Of a stretch of 64,000 nt of DNA, positions 22,157 to 33,165 are shown in pieces. Source of the stretch: Arthonia radiata (lineage: Eukaryota; Ascomycota; Arthoniomycetes; Arthoniales; Arthoniaceae); assembly GCA_002989075.1 (NCBI GenBank), contig PSQN01000011.1, positions 872,059 to 936,058 on the forward strand, written 5' to 3'. Below the pieces are notes generated by a model. That model had not been told where the DNA came from. It was given only the letters and a program-made list of their open reading frames with translations, and ran no database searches. Position numbers and translations under genes: made by a program. Within the stretch, counting starts at the first letter, position 1. Each line of letters starts with the position of its first letter.

Positions 22157-22585
22157 ATGCGAGCGTCCAACGATGGGATCCACAAATTCGTGGACGATTT
22201 TGGATTGGAGGGGGCCGTCGCGATGAAGGTGCCTTGCTTTTTTCCCCGCTAGAGGAGAGGTTGTATATTGGTTAAGGTTTGTTTTTTGATCGATAGTGTA
22301 CGAGCATCCAATGACGAGTATCGGGAGCGTTGTAAGCGTCTATAGCTGTGACTGGTACGGGCGCGATAAATGTCCTTTGCTTCGCTTTCCTGCCAGAGGA
22401 GAAGCCGTATGTTAGTTGGGTTTTGCTCTTTTATCGAGGACGTACGAGCATCCAACGACGCGTTTTGAGAGCGTTGTAAGCGTCTCTAGCGGTGACTGGT
22501 GCGAGCGTGATGAATGTCCTTTTCTTTGCCTGCTTGCCGGAAGAGAGGCCGTATATTGGTTGGGGGGGTTTTTTGGTGTGATTTT
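22157..22585. repeat. 144-bp tandem repeat, three copies, with intron-like ends on the minus strand
   Basis: Copies start near 22157, 22298 and 22442. Copies 2 and 3 share long identical blocks (for example cgagcatccaa, gagcgttgtaagcgtct and gtgactggt), while copy 1 keeps only the ends. On the minus strand each unit boundary resembles a spliceosomal intron; the clearest spans 22445-22390 (56 nt) with a gtacgt donor, actaac branch and ggcag acceptor. Differences between copies 2 and 3 show no third-position bias in the frame that is open in both, so coding constraint is not supported. Confidence 0.7.
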
Positions 22586-22604
22586 CATTTTTTGGGGTTT
22601 TTTT

Positions 22605-23182
22605 CTAAGCAAAGCGCACCCGCCGCAGCCCCCGCGCCCCCTTCTCTTGTCGGTAGAGCCGAAGCTCTTCATCGTCGTCGTCCTGGAAACGTAGATGTTA
22701 GCATGAGCGTCTACTTTGGGCGTATTTTGCTGTACAATAGGTGCGTGTAAGCAATACTGGCAGGCTCGTATTTCGAGGATTGTAATAGCAATGAGGTGGA
22801 TCATTGAAACTAACCTCCAGAGGAGGCGACGCCTCGTCTAGTCGGTCGAACCACCAGACCAGCCACTGCTCCCGGGCATGGCGCTTGTGCCGCGCCCTGA
22901 CCTACAGCAGTTGATGTCAGTACGAAGCACTATGTGCAGCCACTTGACAGGCTCTCTGGGGAAGGGCACAGCGTCGTGTTATGCGACGCCGGCGTAAGGA
23001 CTGGGAGATCACGGTATGAAGAACATAGAGCGTGCAGGCTGTATACTAACCACGAGAGCAGCAGCAAGGCCCACTGGCGATGTAGAAAGGGCCACGAAGG
23101 CCGCAGCGAGGGCCAACTGCTTTCTTTTGATAGAATTGAGGTTAATGATGGTCGGCTCGGACGACATAGGCGTGGTGGACAT
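22605..23182 (-). CDS. Unrecognised 98-aa single-pass membrane protein
   Basis: Three exons (23182-23051, 22901-22815, 22682-22605), all joined in phase 0, encode 98 aa. I do not recognise the family. Residues about 22-45 form a hydrophobic segment (LALAAAFVALSTSPVGLAAA); this is followed by a basic, Trp-rich stretch (RARHKRHAREQWLVWWFDRLDE), an acidic DDDDEE cluster and a basic end, RGLRRVRFA. The introns have good ends (gttagt...ctgtag and gttagt...ctaac...ttccag). The start is the ATG of MSTTPMSSEPT; a longer frame runs upstream to 23290 but lacks support. The 3' flank is rich in T and G homopolymers and runs straight into the 144-bp tandem repeat. Confidence 0.6.
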
Positions 23183-23319
23183 TGTAAAGAGCGCAGGTAC
23201 TGTCAAGGAGGGACTTAAAATGGCTTGAGAAAACAAACGCTCCGGAGGCGTGGAGCGAAAAGACCCAGTTTCGCCCAGTACCCATCCCATGGAAGGTGCT
23301 GCTGCTGCTGCTCGTTCGC

Positions 23320-25741
23320 TTATTTCCCAGGAAACAGCCTCTTCACCGCGACTGCCGTGAGCGTCCCCGTTGCGTCACTGACCTTCACACTGACCCACAC
23401 GAAAACCACGCCCAGAACTAGACAGTCCATCCACCGGCTGAGTCCCATACTTCGCCCAAAGATGCCCATGTCTTTCATTCCCGCGCTGCCAAACCATCCC
23501 AGACTTAGTAGTCCTTTGGTGTCTGCCGCGAGCCAGAGATGGTATTGCAGCACGAACGTCTCGAGGCTGATCTTGCCAAGCCAGGCATACGCAGTCGAAT
23601 AGTGATTCCGGAGGGTGCGCGTACTGTTTCGAAGATGAATGAACGCAAGAATCGCTAGAGGTGAAATGTATGTGTGCAGTGCGTTCGAAGAGGACTTGGT
23701 CTGCCGCATAGACGTCGCGTAGCTGTATATCAACAACGACGCGATGCTCGCGGCGAAATAAAAGCTGTTCTTGAGGTGGGGTGATGTGCCAGGCTGAGTG
23801 AAAGACGTCGTTGCCATCGAAGACTGTGGAGGCGGAGGAGGAGGCGGCTTGGACGAGCGTATGTAGAGGACGCTGACGATCATGCCGACGTAGACAATGA
23901 CCTGATCGAGCTGGCAGCGGAACATCCATTCTTTTGCGTCCCACCGAGCCGCGAAGATGTAGTTGATGGCTTTGAAGATGGGATCGAGGATCCACGGCTG
24001 AGAGTGCAGCAGCGTCGTGCACGCGCATGCGACGGCAATCTTACCGAGGAAGAGCGGAAGCTGTTGGTTCCATGCCGATTTCACCCGCATGGTTACGTAG
24101 ATGATGAAGTACCAGTAGGTTACCAGCGGAGCGAAGTAGTAAAAGAGGTAGTCCGTGCCCATGAACCATGGGAGCAGGACGGAGAGGAGGTTTATGCGGA
24201 TATTGACAGCGACGAGACGCTTGAGAGAGAAGTCACTCTTCGTGTAGAAGTAAGCAGCGTGACCATACCCGGTCATGAAGAGGTAAGAAGCAACCATGAG
24301 TCGAATGAGCTTGTATATCCATAGAATCTTTGAGGCGCCAGTGTAGTGATAGGCGAGAATCGCGGCTTGCATCCAGCCCTTCCATTCGTCTGTTTGGTCG
24401 CGAGATAGAAAAGGTTGGTCAACAGGACCTTGTTTCTCCGCGTTGGAGCGAGAGGGTGAGCCGGAGCGCTTGACCGTGCCAAAGCCAGCAATGGCAATGG
24501 CACCCACAAAGACAAAGAAATCCTGGTTGTTATAAAGCTTCTGTACTTTGTTGAAAAGATGTGTTCGGTCTGCGAGGAAGCAATACGACAGGCACAGCCA
24601 CATGACGAGGAGAGGCCACAGAGTCGGCTGGCGCTTTTCGACACCGCCCAGAACAGTTTGGCCGCTATTGCTCGTCCAGACTCTCATCTCGATGTACGAT
24701 ACCACTGCGAGTAGTGAGAAGCCACCGAGAAGTAGTGCAACCTGTGCCCAGTCCATCGAGTACTCAAAGCAGCAATTCCCATCATAGGTGTATTGGCGTT
24801 CAAAATTGTTGCAGCGAGTATTAAGAATGACTTCTGCCTGCTTGTCTGCGATCTGAGGCATCACATGAAGTCCCTTTGGCTCGTACGCCGTCGCTGATGA
24901 CCCTTCGACCATGTTCAGAAAGCTTACCATGTAGTTGATATCGTGAGACTCCGCAACTTCGGCAAGGTACACATTCATCGCCTCGACTTTCTCCGGTGTC
25001 ATGGTGGGCTTGTGGTCCTTGTCAAGGCGCTCGTAGAATGGCGGCTGCACCGGTACGATCATCGGGCGCGGGTTATACTTGGCCTCGGGATTCGGAGCGG
25101 GCAAATGTGCCGTCAGGGTATCAATAGTGTCTTTGAAGCTTTCGACAGAATGTACGTCTTCTTTCGCAAACCACAGCCCGCCGCCAATAACGACCATGTT
25201 GCCTAACCCGTTCTCTTCAGAGCCCAGCGTGTCTGATCGCGCCCGACTCATATACTGGCTCACATCGGATGAGTTGAGAAATGGATCCCAGACGAATTTC
25301 AACGCGGTGTCGCCCTCGGCGAACTGCAGGTCGGTATGCTTTTCCGCTTTGGTGCTTGCCTCGGCCGCTGATTTTGTATTTAACGCCCTTGCGACTGCCC
25401 AGAAGATCTCTCGTACCGTAGAATCGCCGATGAAGACAGAGCGTTGTCCAGACTGTTTGCTCAAGCATTTGGCAGCCTTCTTGCCCGTGTATGTACGTGT
25501 CATGCAGCCGTCGGGCTGCCATTTCTGGAATGCTTTCGATGCTTGGCCTGCAAGGGGTGGGTCGAGCCATGTGCCAGTCGCAAGGGCTGCGCGGCATTTG
25601 TGAGGATCGCCAGCGTCTGAATAGAGATTAGTGTTGATAAGACGAGCTTGACCGGCATGACTGACCGTATAGTGTCTGACGAATGAACGCTGCGATGAGC
25701 ACAGCTACTGTAATCGCGTATAGGGGCCAAGGTGTTTTCAT
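23320..25741 (-). CDS. CAS1-domain membrane O-acetyltransferase-like protein
   Basis: Two exons (25741-25666, 25616-23320) encode 790 aa. An N-terminal signal anchor (YAITVAVLIAAFI) precedes a lumenal SGNH/PC-esterase-like domain (about 25-300) with the block I motif FIGDSTVRE (Ser91). The C-terminal half has about ten or more hydrophobic helices, the Cas1p multi-pass acyltransferase region found in Cryptococcus Cas1p and animal CASD1, which O-acetylate glycans in the Golgi. In the position of the expected Asp-x-x-His pair the sequence has KGLH (Lys273, His276), so the Asp is missing where I would place it. The 49-nt intron was found because the first ATG in the long frame (25503) lacks the signal anchor. 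Confidence 0.85.
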
Positions 25742-26529
25742 GGTGTATTATCCAGGCGCGTTCGTTTTAGTATGTCACTATGTTCGTAGAATCTCGCGAA
25801 AGGGAAAAATGTTGAGAAGGGTCCCCCGAAGCGACATCAATGTCTAGACACGTTCCTAAAAAGCCAGGTCTCCCGCTATATACATATCCCGAGCGACTCT
25901 GGATATGAACTCGAAATGAAGGCGTTGTAGAGCCAGCAGTGGACAGAAGGGTGAGCCTGGTCGCCGAAAAGGGTTGATGAGAGCACGCGCCATTGGCCAA
26001 GGCTTGGAGCAACAAAGATATCCATGCTCAAGCCAAGCTTTTTTAGCTGCGGGAGCTAATCACCGATCTGGTTCAGGCACACGTGCGTTGCTTGGGCGGG
26101 TTTCGCAAAGCGATCGTGGCACAAAAAGAGGTGTTATGGGTGGAATGCACGTGTAGTCTTTTGACGCTTGCTGACCGCAGGAGGCTGTGCGTAGCATCCA
26201 CGATTCGTGTACTATATGGTGAGCACCAGTCGACTGCTTGCAGGGACCAACGATTATGATAGCAGTTGTGCTGGACGATCCTGGTCATCTTGGATCAACG
26301 CTGCGATGCGTGTGATTAGAACACATGCTCACTCCATTGTAGCTACCTGATGCAAAGGCCTTCGGGGGCATTTCTCCAATTTCGAGGATCCATCGCTGTC
26401 ATGCTTCTCGAATTCGGGGGCGTCTTACCCGAGAGCTTTCCCCGCAACATGACACTGCATAGATGTGTTGTCGAAGCGGTACACTCTTCTCTTGTTGAGC
26501 ATCTCGTGAGCCCCCAATAGTGTTTTACA
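25742..26529. promoter_or_regulatory. Divergent intergenic region of the CAS1-like and SDR genes
   Basis: These 788 bp separate two start codons on opposite strands. A tatatacata element lies near 25878 on the CAS1-like side. No gene is seen. Confidence 0.4.
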
Positions 26530-27681
26530 ATGTCTACAGCACCTTCAGGCGCCCGGCTGCAAGGCAAAGTCGCCATAGTGACAGGAGCTGCTTCAGGTAG
26601 GTCATTGGCACCGTGCGCGATCGATTTGAGGAGACCGTCCAATCAAAAGCGTCACGGAACGACCCCATTCTCTGCTCTCGGTTGCTTCGTAGGACAGCCG
26701 GAGCTGACATCGTTCACTTAGGCTTTGGCCGTGCGATAGCTACCAGATTTGCTGCGGAGGGATGTCGGGTCATCGCTGGAGACATCAATGAGAGCGGCGC
26801 AGCTGAGACTGTGAAGAACTCTGGCGGAGAACATCAGGGACTGGCCCTGAAGATGGATGTCACTACCGACAGTGATTGGAAGAACGCTGTCAAGGAGGCA
26901 GAGTCCCGATTCGGAAGGCTTGATGTAGTGATTAATAACGCTGGCTGGTCATACAAGAACAAGGTGCGTCCGACCTTACCAGCCAGAACCTGAGCCACTT
27001 CAGCGCAGCGCCTTCAAAATGTCACTATCATGGCTAACAAGTTCTGATAGCCGACTCTCGAAGTGACCGAGCAAGATTTCGACAGGGTGTTCGATCTGAA
27101 CGTGAAGAGTATCTTCCGGTCCGTACAAGCAGCGATACCAGCTCTACAGAAGTACGGAGGCGGCAGTATCATCAACATTGCTAGCATTGGAAGTATGCGG
27201 CCGCGACCGGGCTTGGTATGGTACAACAGCAGTAAGGGTGCAGTTGCAAACGTAAGTGGACACAGCGGAACGACTTGGACGTTGGCTGACTGCCTGTATT
27301 AGGCGACTAAAGGTCTGGCAGCTGAGTATGGGGGCGATCAAATTCGCGTCAACGCTCTACTACCCCTATTGTCCGGTACTGGCCTCTTTGAGAGCTTCGT
27401 CGGCGTACCATACACGCCAGAGAATGTAGAAAAATTCGTCGCGCAAGTACCTTTGGGCCGACTTACGGATCCGATGGATGTAGCAAATTCTGCTCGTAGG
27501 TATTGCGTTCAACAAGAATGCGAAATGGCCGCTGATATCCGATGTGTACAGTTTTTCTAGCTTCGGATGAGGGTAAATTTATCACAGGAGGTGAGCGATC
27601 ATGAAACGATTCGAGGCCAACGCCAGGCTAATGCAAAACCTGACAGAGCTCCTCCAGATCGATGGAGGGAAGTCCATCTGA
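26530..27681 (+). CDS. Short-chain dehydrogenase/reductase (SDR)
   Basis: Six exons (26530-26596, 26722-26963, 27051-27251, 27303-27495, 27552-27590, 27647-27681) give 258 aa, the usual classical SDR length. Visible: the Rossmann TGAASGFGRA, the NNAG motif, the catalytic Ser in IASIGS, the YNSSK catalytic Tyr/Lys motif, and the C-terminal FLASDEGKFITGE...IDGGKSI. The aspartate in AGDIN after strand 2 suggests NAD(H) preference. The first intron is 125 nt, the others 51-87 nt. The last two coding pieces are only 39 and 35 nt, so simple prediction would stop early near 27558. The substrate cannot be told; the nearest family style is 3-oxoacyl-ACP reductase or glucose-dehydrogenase-like. Confidence 0.9.
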
Positions 27682-28408
27682 AGTGGAGATTGAGGAAGAG
27701 CATGCGAAGAGCTGCTAGGACTGTACTGGATCCTCGCGGTCAACGCCAGGAGAATAATTTCCCAGGCAGGAGCAAAACATTGTGCGGACTTCGGTACCCT
27801 GCGTATGCTCCCTTTCGATCGAGACGGCAGGCCAGGAAATGCGAAGGGCATCGAGGCAGAAGGACTGACTCTGGACGTGGATCGAGGTCAAGGGGAAGTA
27901 TTGAAAAGGGTGGGCGCAAGGAGATGGGGAGTCCGTGCACGCCCCCTCCAGCTGTGGCGGTGCTGGAGCGTTTCATCTGTCGTGGCCGCGCATACGTACT
28001 ACTGCTCACAACCTTTTACCCTCCACACGTCTATCTCTTCCCCCGTCTACGTCCTGTTCACTCGGTGCAGCCCAGCGCCATTCCTGCCCCTGTCTGTGCA
28101 TCCACGCAATCCGTTCCTCGGTGCCGACAGACCAGCGCGCGTGCGGCGTTTATCCCATGGCTTGATTGGACCCATCGCGGCTGCTCCCAGCAGGGAACAA
28201 ATTGCAATACATTGTGCAATTTACCAACTTTCAGCATTCTGCCCGTCCAAAGCCTTGCTGGATTCACCGATATACCCTGATTGTTGCTTACAATTGCCAT
28301 TCGAGCCCCAGGCGCGCTGTTATTCCCATTACCCATAACTCCCCTTCACCTGAGATTGACCCTGTCGGCTTGCGGCGCTGCTGGCCAGCAGACAGCTCAC
28401 TACGAAAC
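27682..28408. promoter_or_regulatory. 5' region of PBS2
   Basis: These 727 bp lie between the SDR stop and the PBS2 ATG. It includes a pyrimidine-rich tract at about 28008-28060, common in fungal promoters. The PBS2 frame stays open upstream to 28166, so an 81-residue N-terminal extension is formally possible. Confidence 0.4.
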
Positions 28409-30415
28409 ATGGAAGCCGTTCACGATGAGGGCAGGCCGTCTGAACTTGATTCTGAACCAGAGTCTCCCGGTTCTCCGTCCTCGATAGCGTCTGCACCCTC
28501 TCCATCTACAGAAGGCCCCCCACAAATACCACCGCCCTCTCAGTCGACAGAACCACGACCGCCCAATCAGCTCACATCTGGTATGACTGCCTCTTCGACG
28601 CCCCTAGGTAATGTCAATGCGGCTCGTCGACCAGCCCCACCGCAGGCCACAATGTCAAACCGAGGAGCGCTACCACAAGATTTACAAGCCCGAATGAAAG
28701 CATTTCACCTCGGCAGGCAAGGTGCTCCACCTGTGTCTGGTAGATCGCCACAGCCACAACTGTCTCAGGTACATCCACCTCCTCAAAATGCCCCCGCCCC
28801 AAGCCAGGCCGTCGGCGGCGTGCCCGCCAGCTTCGTGGCGTCGCGTCCTGCAGCAGTCCCTTCCAACTCCTCCCCAGCAATACCCGAAAGCGCTGGACCC
28901 AAGAAGTCTTTGGCCGAGAAGAGAAACATGGCATTGCCAGGGGGACTGCCAGGTGCTGCGCCAAAGCCTGCGGGTCCGCCAGGCCGCAAAGGTCCTGGCC
29001 TTAAGCTATCGGACATCGGCGGGGGCGGTGGTACTGGTGGAGAAGAGAAGGGAAACAAAGACGATGCCATAGGCGGCTCGCTGTTGGACAAATACTCAGA
29101 ATTCATCGACAAGAAGACTGGAGCCTTGAAGTTCAAAGGCAAAGCTGTGTTGACTTCGAGCGGTGTTGAGTTCTCGTCCGGCAGCACTTTCTCCATATCG
29201 CTAGACGAGGTCGACACCCTCGACGAGTTGGGTAAAGGCAACTATGGTACGGTGTACAAAGTCCGACATAGCCGCCCGCGTATCCGGCGACCTGGTCTTG
29301 GCCTAGCAGGGAACAAGCAGGGAACACCCGTGCAGCCCACGATGAGAGATCTCGATGCACCGGCAGTCGCAAAAACGGACGGAACCACGGGCATGGTCAT
29401 GGCAATGAAAGAGATCCGACTCGAGCTGGATGACTCCAAGTTCGCCGCAATCATAATGGAACTGGACATTCTGCACCGTTGTATATCTCCCTTTATTGTC
29501 GACTTTTACGGCGCATTCTTTCAAGAAGGCGCTGTCTATATTTGCATGGAATTCATGGATGGAGGATCGATAGACAAACTGTACGGCGATGGCATCCCAG
29601 AGAACATACTGCGAAAGATCACATTGTCGACCACCATGGGTTTGAAATCGCTCAAAGACGAGCACAACATAATACATCGAGACGTGAAGCCTACGAACAT
29701 CCTGGTGAACTCCAAAGGACAAGTCAAGATCTGCGATTTCGGTGTAAGTGGTAATCTGGTCGCTAGCATTGCGAAAACGAATATCGGTTGCCAAAGTTAC
29801 ATGGCTCCAGAGAGAATAAAGAGCGGCGGGGTTGCTCAAGCGGGAGCCAATCCGGGTGGTGGTACTTACAGTGTCCAGAGTGACATATGGAGTCTTGGCT
29901 TGACAATCATCGAGTGCGCTTTGGGACAGTATCCGTACCCTCCAGAAACTTATGACAACATCTTTAGTCAGCTCAGTGTAAGTCGCAGCTCGAAACTTGC
30001 CCCCATAGAGAGCTAATATCAGATGCAGGCGATCGTGGATGGGGAGCCTCCTGACCTTCCGCAAGAAACCTTCTCAGTGGCTGCTCACGATTTCGTTCGG
30101 GGTTGTCTCAACAAGATCCCAAAGCTTCGACCAACCTACTCATTACTTCTGCAGCACGCATGGCTATCGCCTCTGCTCAAGCCTCCAACCATCTCCGAAG
30201 AAGACGAGGAGGCCGCTGACACGGCAGACTTGACTGCGAATGGCGCTGGCAACGCCGCAAACGATTCTACCGCCCTTACAGCCGATAAGGAAGTTGCTCG
30301 GTGGATGGCTGAAGCTGTAGAGCGACGCCGGAATGGAACGATGGGCAAAAAGTCAAAGCCTGCGCTTCACGCTGCACCGCTGGACGCGGTGAGCAGTCCA
30401 GCTGAAGAACATTAA
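28409..30415 (+). CDS. PBS2: MAP kinase kinase Pbs2 (HOG pathway)
   Basis: Two exons (28409-29977, 30029-30415) encode 651 aa. The N-terminal 260 residues are Pro/Ser/Gly-rich. The kinase domain begins with ELGKGNYGTVYKV, has a Gly/Arg-rich insert before the catalytic Lys in MAMKEIRLE, then HRDVKPTN, DFG, and the activation loop VASIAKTNIGCQSYMAPERI, where the Ser and Thr are the sites phosphorylated by upstream MAPKKKs. The glycine loop, insert and activation loop match fungal Pbs2 rather than Mkk1/2 or Ste7. Pbs2 activates Hog1 in osmotic, oxidative and other stress. The second exon ends the kinase lobe (KIPKLRPTYSLLLQHAWL) and adds an acidic tail. Splice phase is 0. Confidence 0.94.
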
Positions 30416-30817
30416 GCCCAATGAGGCCGGCGTTTGATTACCGTTGGCCGTACTCGCTGTTCTAATCCAGCAGCATCCCCTAACGCCTTACATTCGGACG
30501 GGACTTTGTGGAGTGCCGACAGCGCGTTTGCCCATCTTATATATTAGCCGGTGTAATTCTGGTAGACCGGATGCATGTCACGATCACACGCAGCCATGTA
30601 CATGACCCAACCATGAGTTTTAGACATGACTTTGACTGCAGTACCTTCACGCGCTGCCGTTCTCGCTCAGGCGGCCCAGGGCAAGTCGCAACGTTTGCTC
30701 GCACATCGAAAGGATTGGTACAGTCGCCGTGATGAGCAGATGGCCTCGGCTTGCCGAGCTTCTACCGACTCCTTCGCCAGTGCACCGACACCACGTTTTC
30801 TTCTTCCGCGAATCATC
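30416..30817. other. Intergenic region between PBS2 and the mutase-like gene
   Basis: These 402 bp show no gene. It should contain the PBS2 3' UTR and the promoter of the next gene. Confidence 0.4.
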
Positions 30818-32013
30818 ATGTCGCTTGAGGTAATCTACGTTGTTAGACATGCTGTAAGTACCCAACATACCAGGGCAAGATTACGAGCTTTGTGTATCAC
30901 ATTCATAATTGGGATCCGCTTAATTTTGATGCCAGCATCGACTACACTGGACCGTCGACCCTGTGTCTGGACGTTACACCAGCAACACACCCACGCCAAC
31001 CGGCATCCCCGCTGACGTACAGCTTGCGAGTTATGGCGTTGGGCAGGCCAAAGAGCTCGCAGAGAAGGTAGCGACCTTGGATCCACCTCCAGACTTCGTA
31101 TACAGCTCGCCTTGGTATCGTTGTCTGCAGACAATCGAGCCGTCGGTGCAGAAATTGCGAGCTGAAGGCAAGGCAAATGTCGAGGTGCGAGTTGAAAATG
31201 GGATTGGGTACGTGAAGCGATACATCGAATAATCCTATCAATATGCAGCGTAGCTGTCGCTCGACTGACGCGTTGTGTCCGCCTCAGCGAATTTTTTGGA
31301 AAGGCACTTTTCGAGCATCCTGCCCCAGCAGACGCCGCTGATCTTAGCAATCACTTCACATTTGTCGATAAATTCTATCAACCGGTAATCCGAGCATCTC
31401 GGCAAGGCGAGACACTAGACGCTCTGCATGACCGCAACGCCTACGCCCTTCACCGCATGATCAAGGCTCTTGATGAAGATCCTCGACACCCTCGCGCGGC
31501 ACTTCTTTGCACACATGCGGCCGGTATGATCTGCATTGGGCGAGCTCTCACAGGTGACATGCCGCAAGACGCTACTACGGATGACTTCAAATGCGGTACC
31601 TGCGCGATGAGTCGCTTCGAGAGACGATCAACGTCAATGGCAGACGACGGTAATGACCTATGGGATCTCACCGAGCCTGACGCAATACCAGCGTTAAATT
31701 GGCGTGATGGAAAAGGTGTCGGTGGTGCGTGGGAATGTGTTGTAAACGGAGACTGCAGCTTCCTGAAAGGTGGCGAAGAGCGGACCTGGTACGTTACTCT
31801 GTATCCTTTTAGCACGCCACCAGCGCTCTCAGTGCATCTCTTCCATGGCCCTGCCTGGCATATTATCCGGACTCCATGCAGCGCGCTGATCAAGCCTTGT
31901 TGAGGGAGCGACTGGAGTGGTAAGTGCTGACTTTGATACGGGGACGTAGGCGCTTCTCGGGAGATGAAAGTTTCATCATCGACGCAAGTTCCTTTGGACA
32001 AGGCAAGCTTTAG
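30818..32013 (+). CDS. Phosphoglycerate-mutase-like protein, TFIIIC tau55 type
   Basis: Four exons (30818-30853, 30936-31207, 31288-31788, 31950-32013) encode 290 aa. It starts MSLEVIYVVRHA, the histidine-phosphatase signature, split from HRLHWTVDPVSGRY by the first intron; the first exon is only 36 nt. A second catalytic region is visible in ALLCTHAAG. The C-terminus (GGEERTWRFSGDESFII) resembles fungal relatives of the tau55/Tfc7 subunit of RNA polymerase III factor TFIIIC. Whether this copy is the TFIIIC subunit or a soluble phosphatase is not decided by the sequence. The last intron is 161 nt. Confidence 0.8.
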
Positions 32014-33165
32014 GCTGTTAGGCATGTGCCAAGCCCCGTTGCCAGCCTGCAACATGGTACTAATAGCTTGATCGATTCCTCCGAGCTTTCACACTGGCAC
32101 GACGTTGTTGCTGCAAACGAGTTCAGACGAACAACTCGCGCAGCTGAACTAAAGCTGTCCAATGGCCAGTCAGTTCCTCCCGCATGCGCAAAGAGGTAGG
32201 GTGAGCCCTGCAGTGATGACTTGAGGGGATATTTGTCCACCTCGTGGCGATTTTGACCCCGGGCTTCCACTTGAGACCCTTCACACGCTAGAAGTAGGCG
32301 CGATACATTTGGGGCGAGTAATACATGTACCAACGTCTTGAATGGTGCGAATGCAGTCCAGGAGGTACCGGAGCGATCACGCCATCAAGTACTTTGCATC
32401 GAGACAAAATCTAGGCTTGCTACAACGCAGACTGCGCGAGACACCTTTCAAATATAAGTCATGTACAAGATCTCCGGGATCCTGAACAGCCGCTATACGG
32501 AAGTCCATCTCGACACAGATTGATTTTCTGATATATAAGGGGTACTATGTGACTTGGAGATGTGTACCTGACATATCTGCATGAAGCCTCACCATGCTCG
32601 GGTGCTCGGAGCAGTGACAGCGTCAAAATGATGAAAAAGCTTGCCGGTGTCCACGTATGCATTCGACAAGATAACCAAGCACTGGGAAGGATCTCGGCAG
32701 TGCGAAGTGTTGGTGTAGAAGCGAAGAGCGTATCTCGGAACAAGACTCTACAGACCCAACAGCTAAGTTCGACTCGTGGGATTGGCCTGGCTCCCATGGT
32801 TGGAGGAAGTGGAAGGGCCTCTTGCTCGTAGCTGTGGTGTTCGGTTTGCTTGGTCGAGCAGGCCCCACCTTGCAAGCCCATGACGTCGCTGCGTAGTTGA
32901 GAGCTGTCAGGTACCTCGTCATCAACAAGACGAACGTGCATGCTGCTCGATTCGGAAATCACCCTGCAAGCAAACTAGCGGCAGCTCGCTCACCTAGTTT
33001 GTATATATGACTCTGCAGTCCGCGCATCGTAGACGTTCAATCTCACTGAAAGCTCATCTCACTTCATCCCGATCAGCGGTGTATGCACCTTGGACGTTGA
33101 GCATAGCCGTATGCACTTCTAACTCGTTCCTCGACGCCGAGAGTGAACAGGACTGAACAGAAATC
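32014..33165. other. Intergenic region of 1.15 kb, no gene seen
   Basis: Short open frames occur on both strands (longest 167 codons, minus strand at 32459-32962), but they have no domain, signal peptide or splice pattern that I can support. TATA-like elements lie at about 32533 (gatatataag) and 33000 (gtatatatg), the latter about 165 bp before the next gene. Confidence 0.45.

Larger units (their letters stand above)
19770..22604. other. Gene-poor 2.8-kb stretch with several repeat types
   Basis: No confident gene. Contents: a 39-bp tandem duplication near 20478-20555; a weak small secreted ORF at 20747-20989 (minus); a cluster of short CAG/GGCCAG motifs at about 21415-21650; an ORF of 64 codons on the minus strand at 21756-21950 with PPPAYSSPP that could be an exon remnant; and a 144-bp tandem repeat at 22157-22585. 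Minus-strand open frames up to 190 codons (19994-20566) have no family signature and are partly made of the 39-bp duplication. Confidence 0.5.

Noticed and set aside
22412-22804. 130-codon minus-strand frame overlapping the 98-aa gene and the tandem repeat
   Set aside because: It crosses good splice sites in another frame and reads into repeat DNA, so it is most likely a shadow.
32459-32962. 167-codon minus-strand frame in the gap before the sulfotransferase-like gene
   Set aside because: No motif, no plausible splice partner, and scattered cysteines without pattern.
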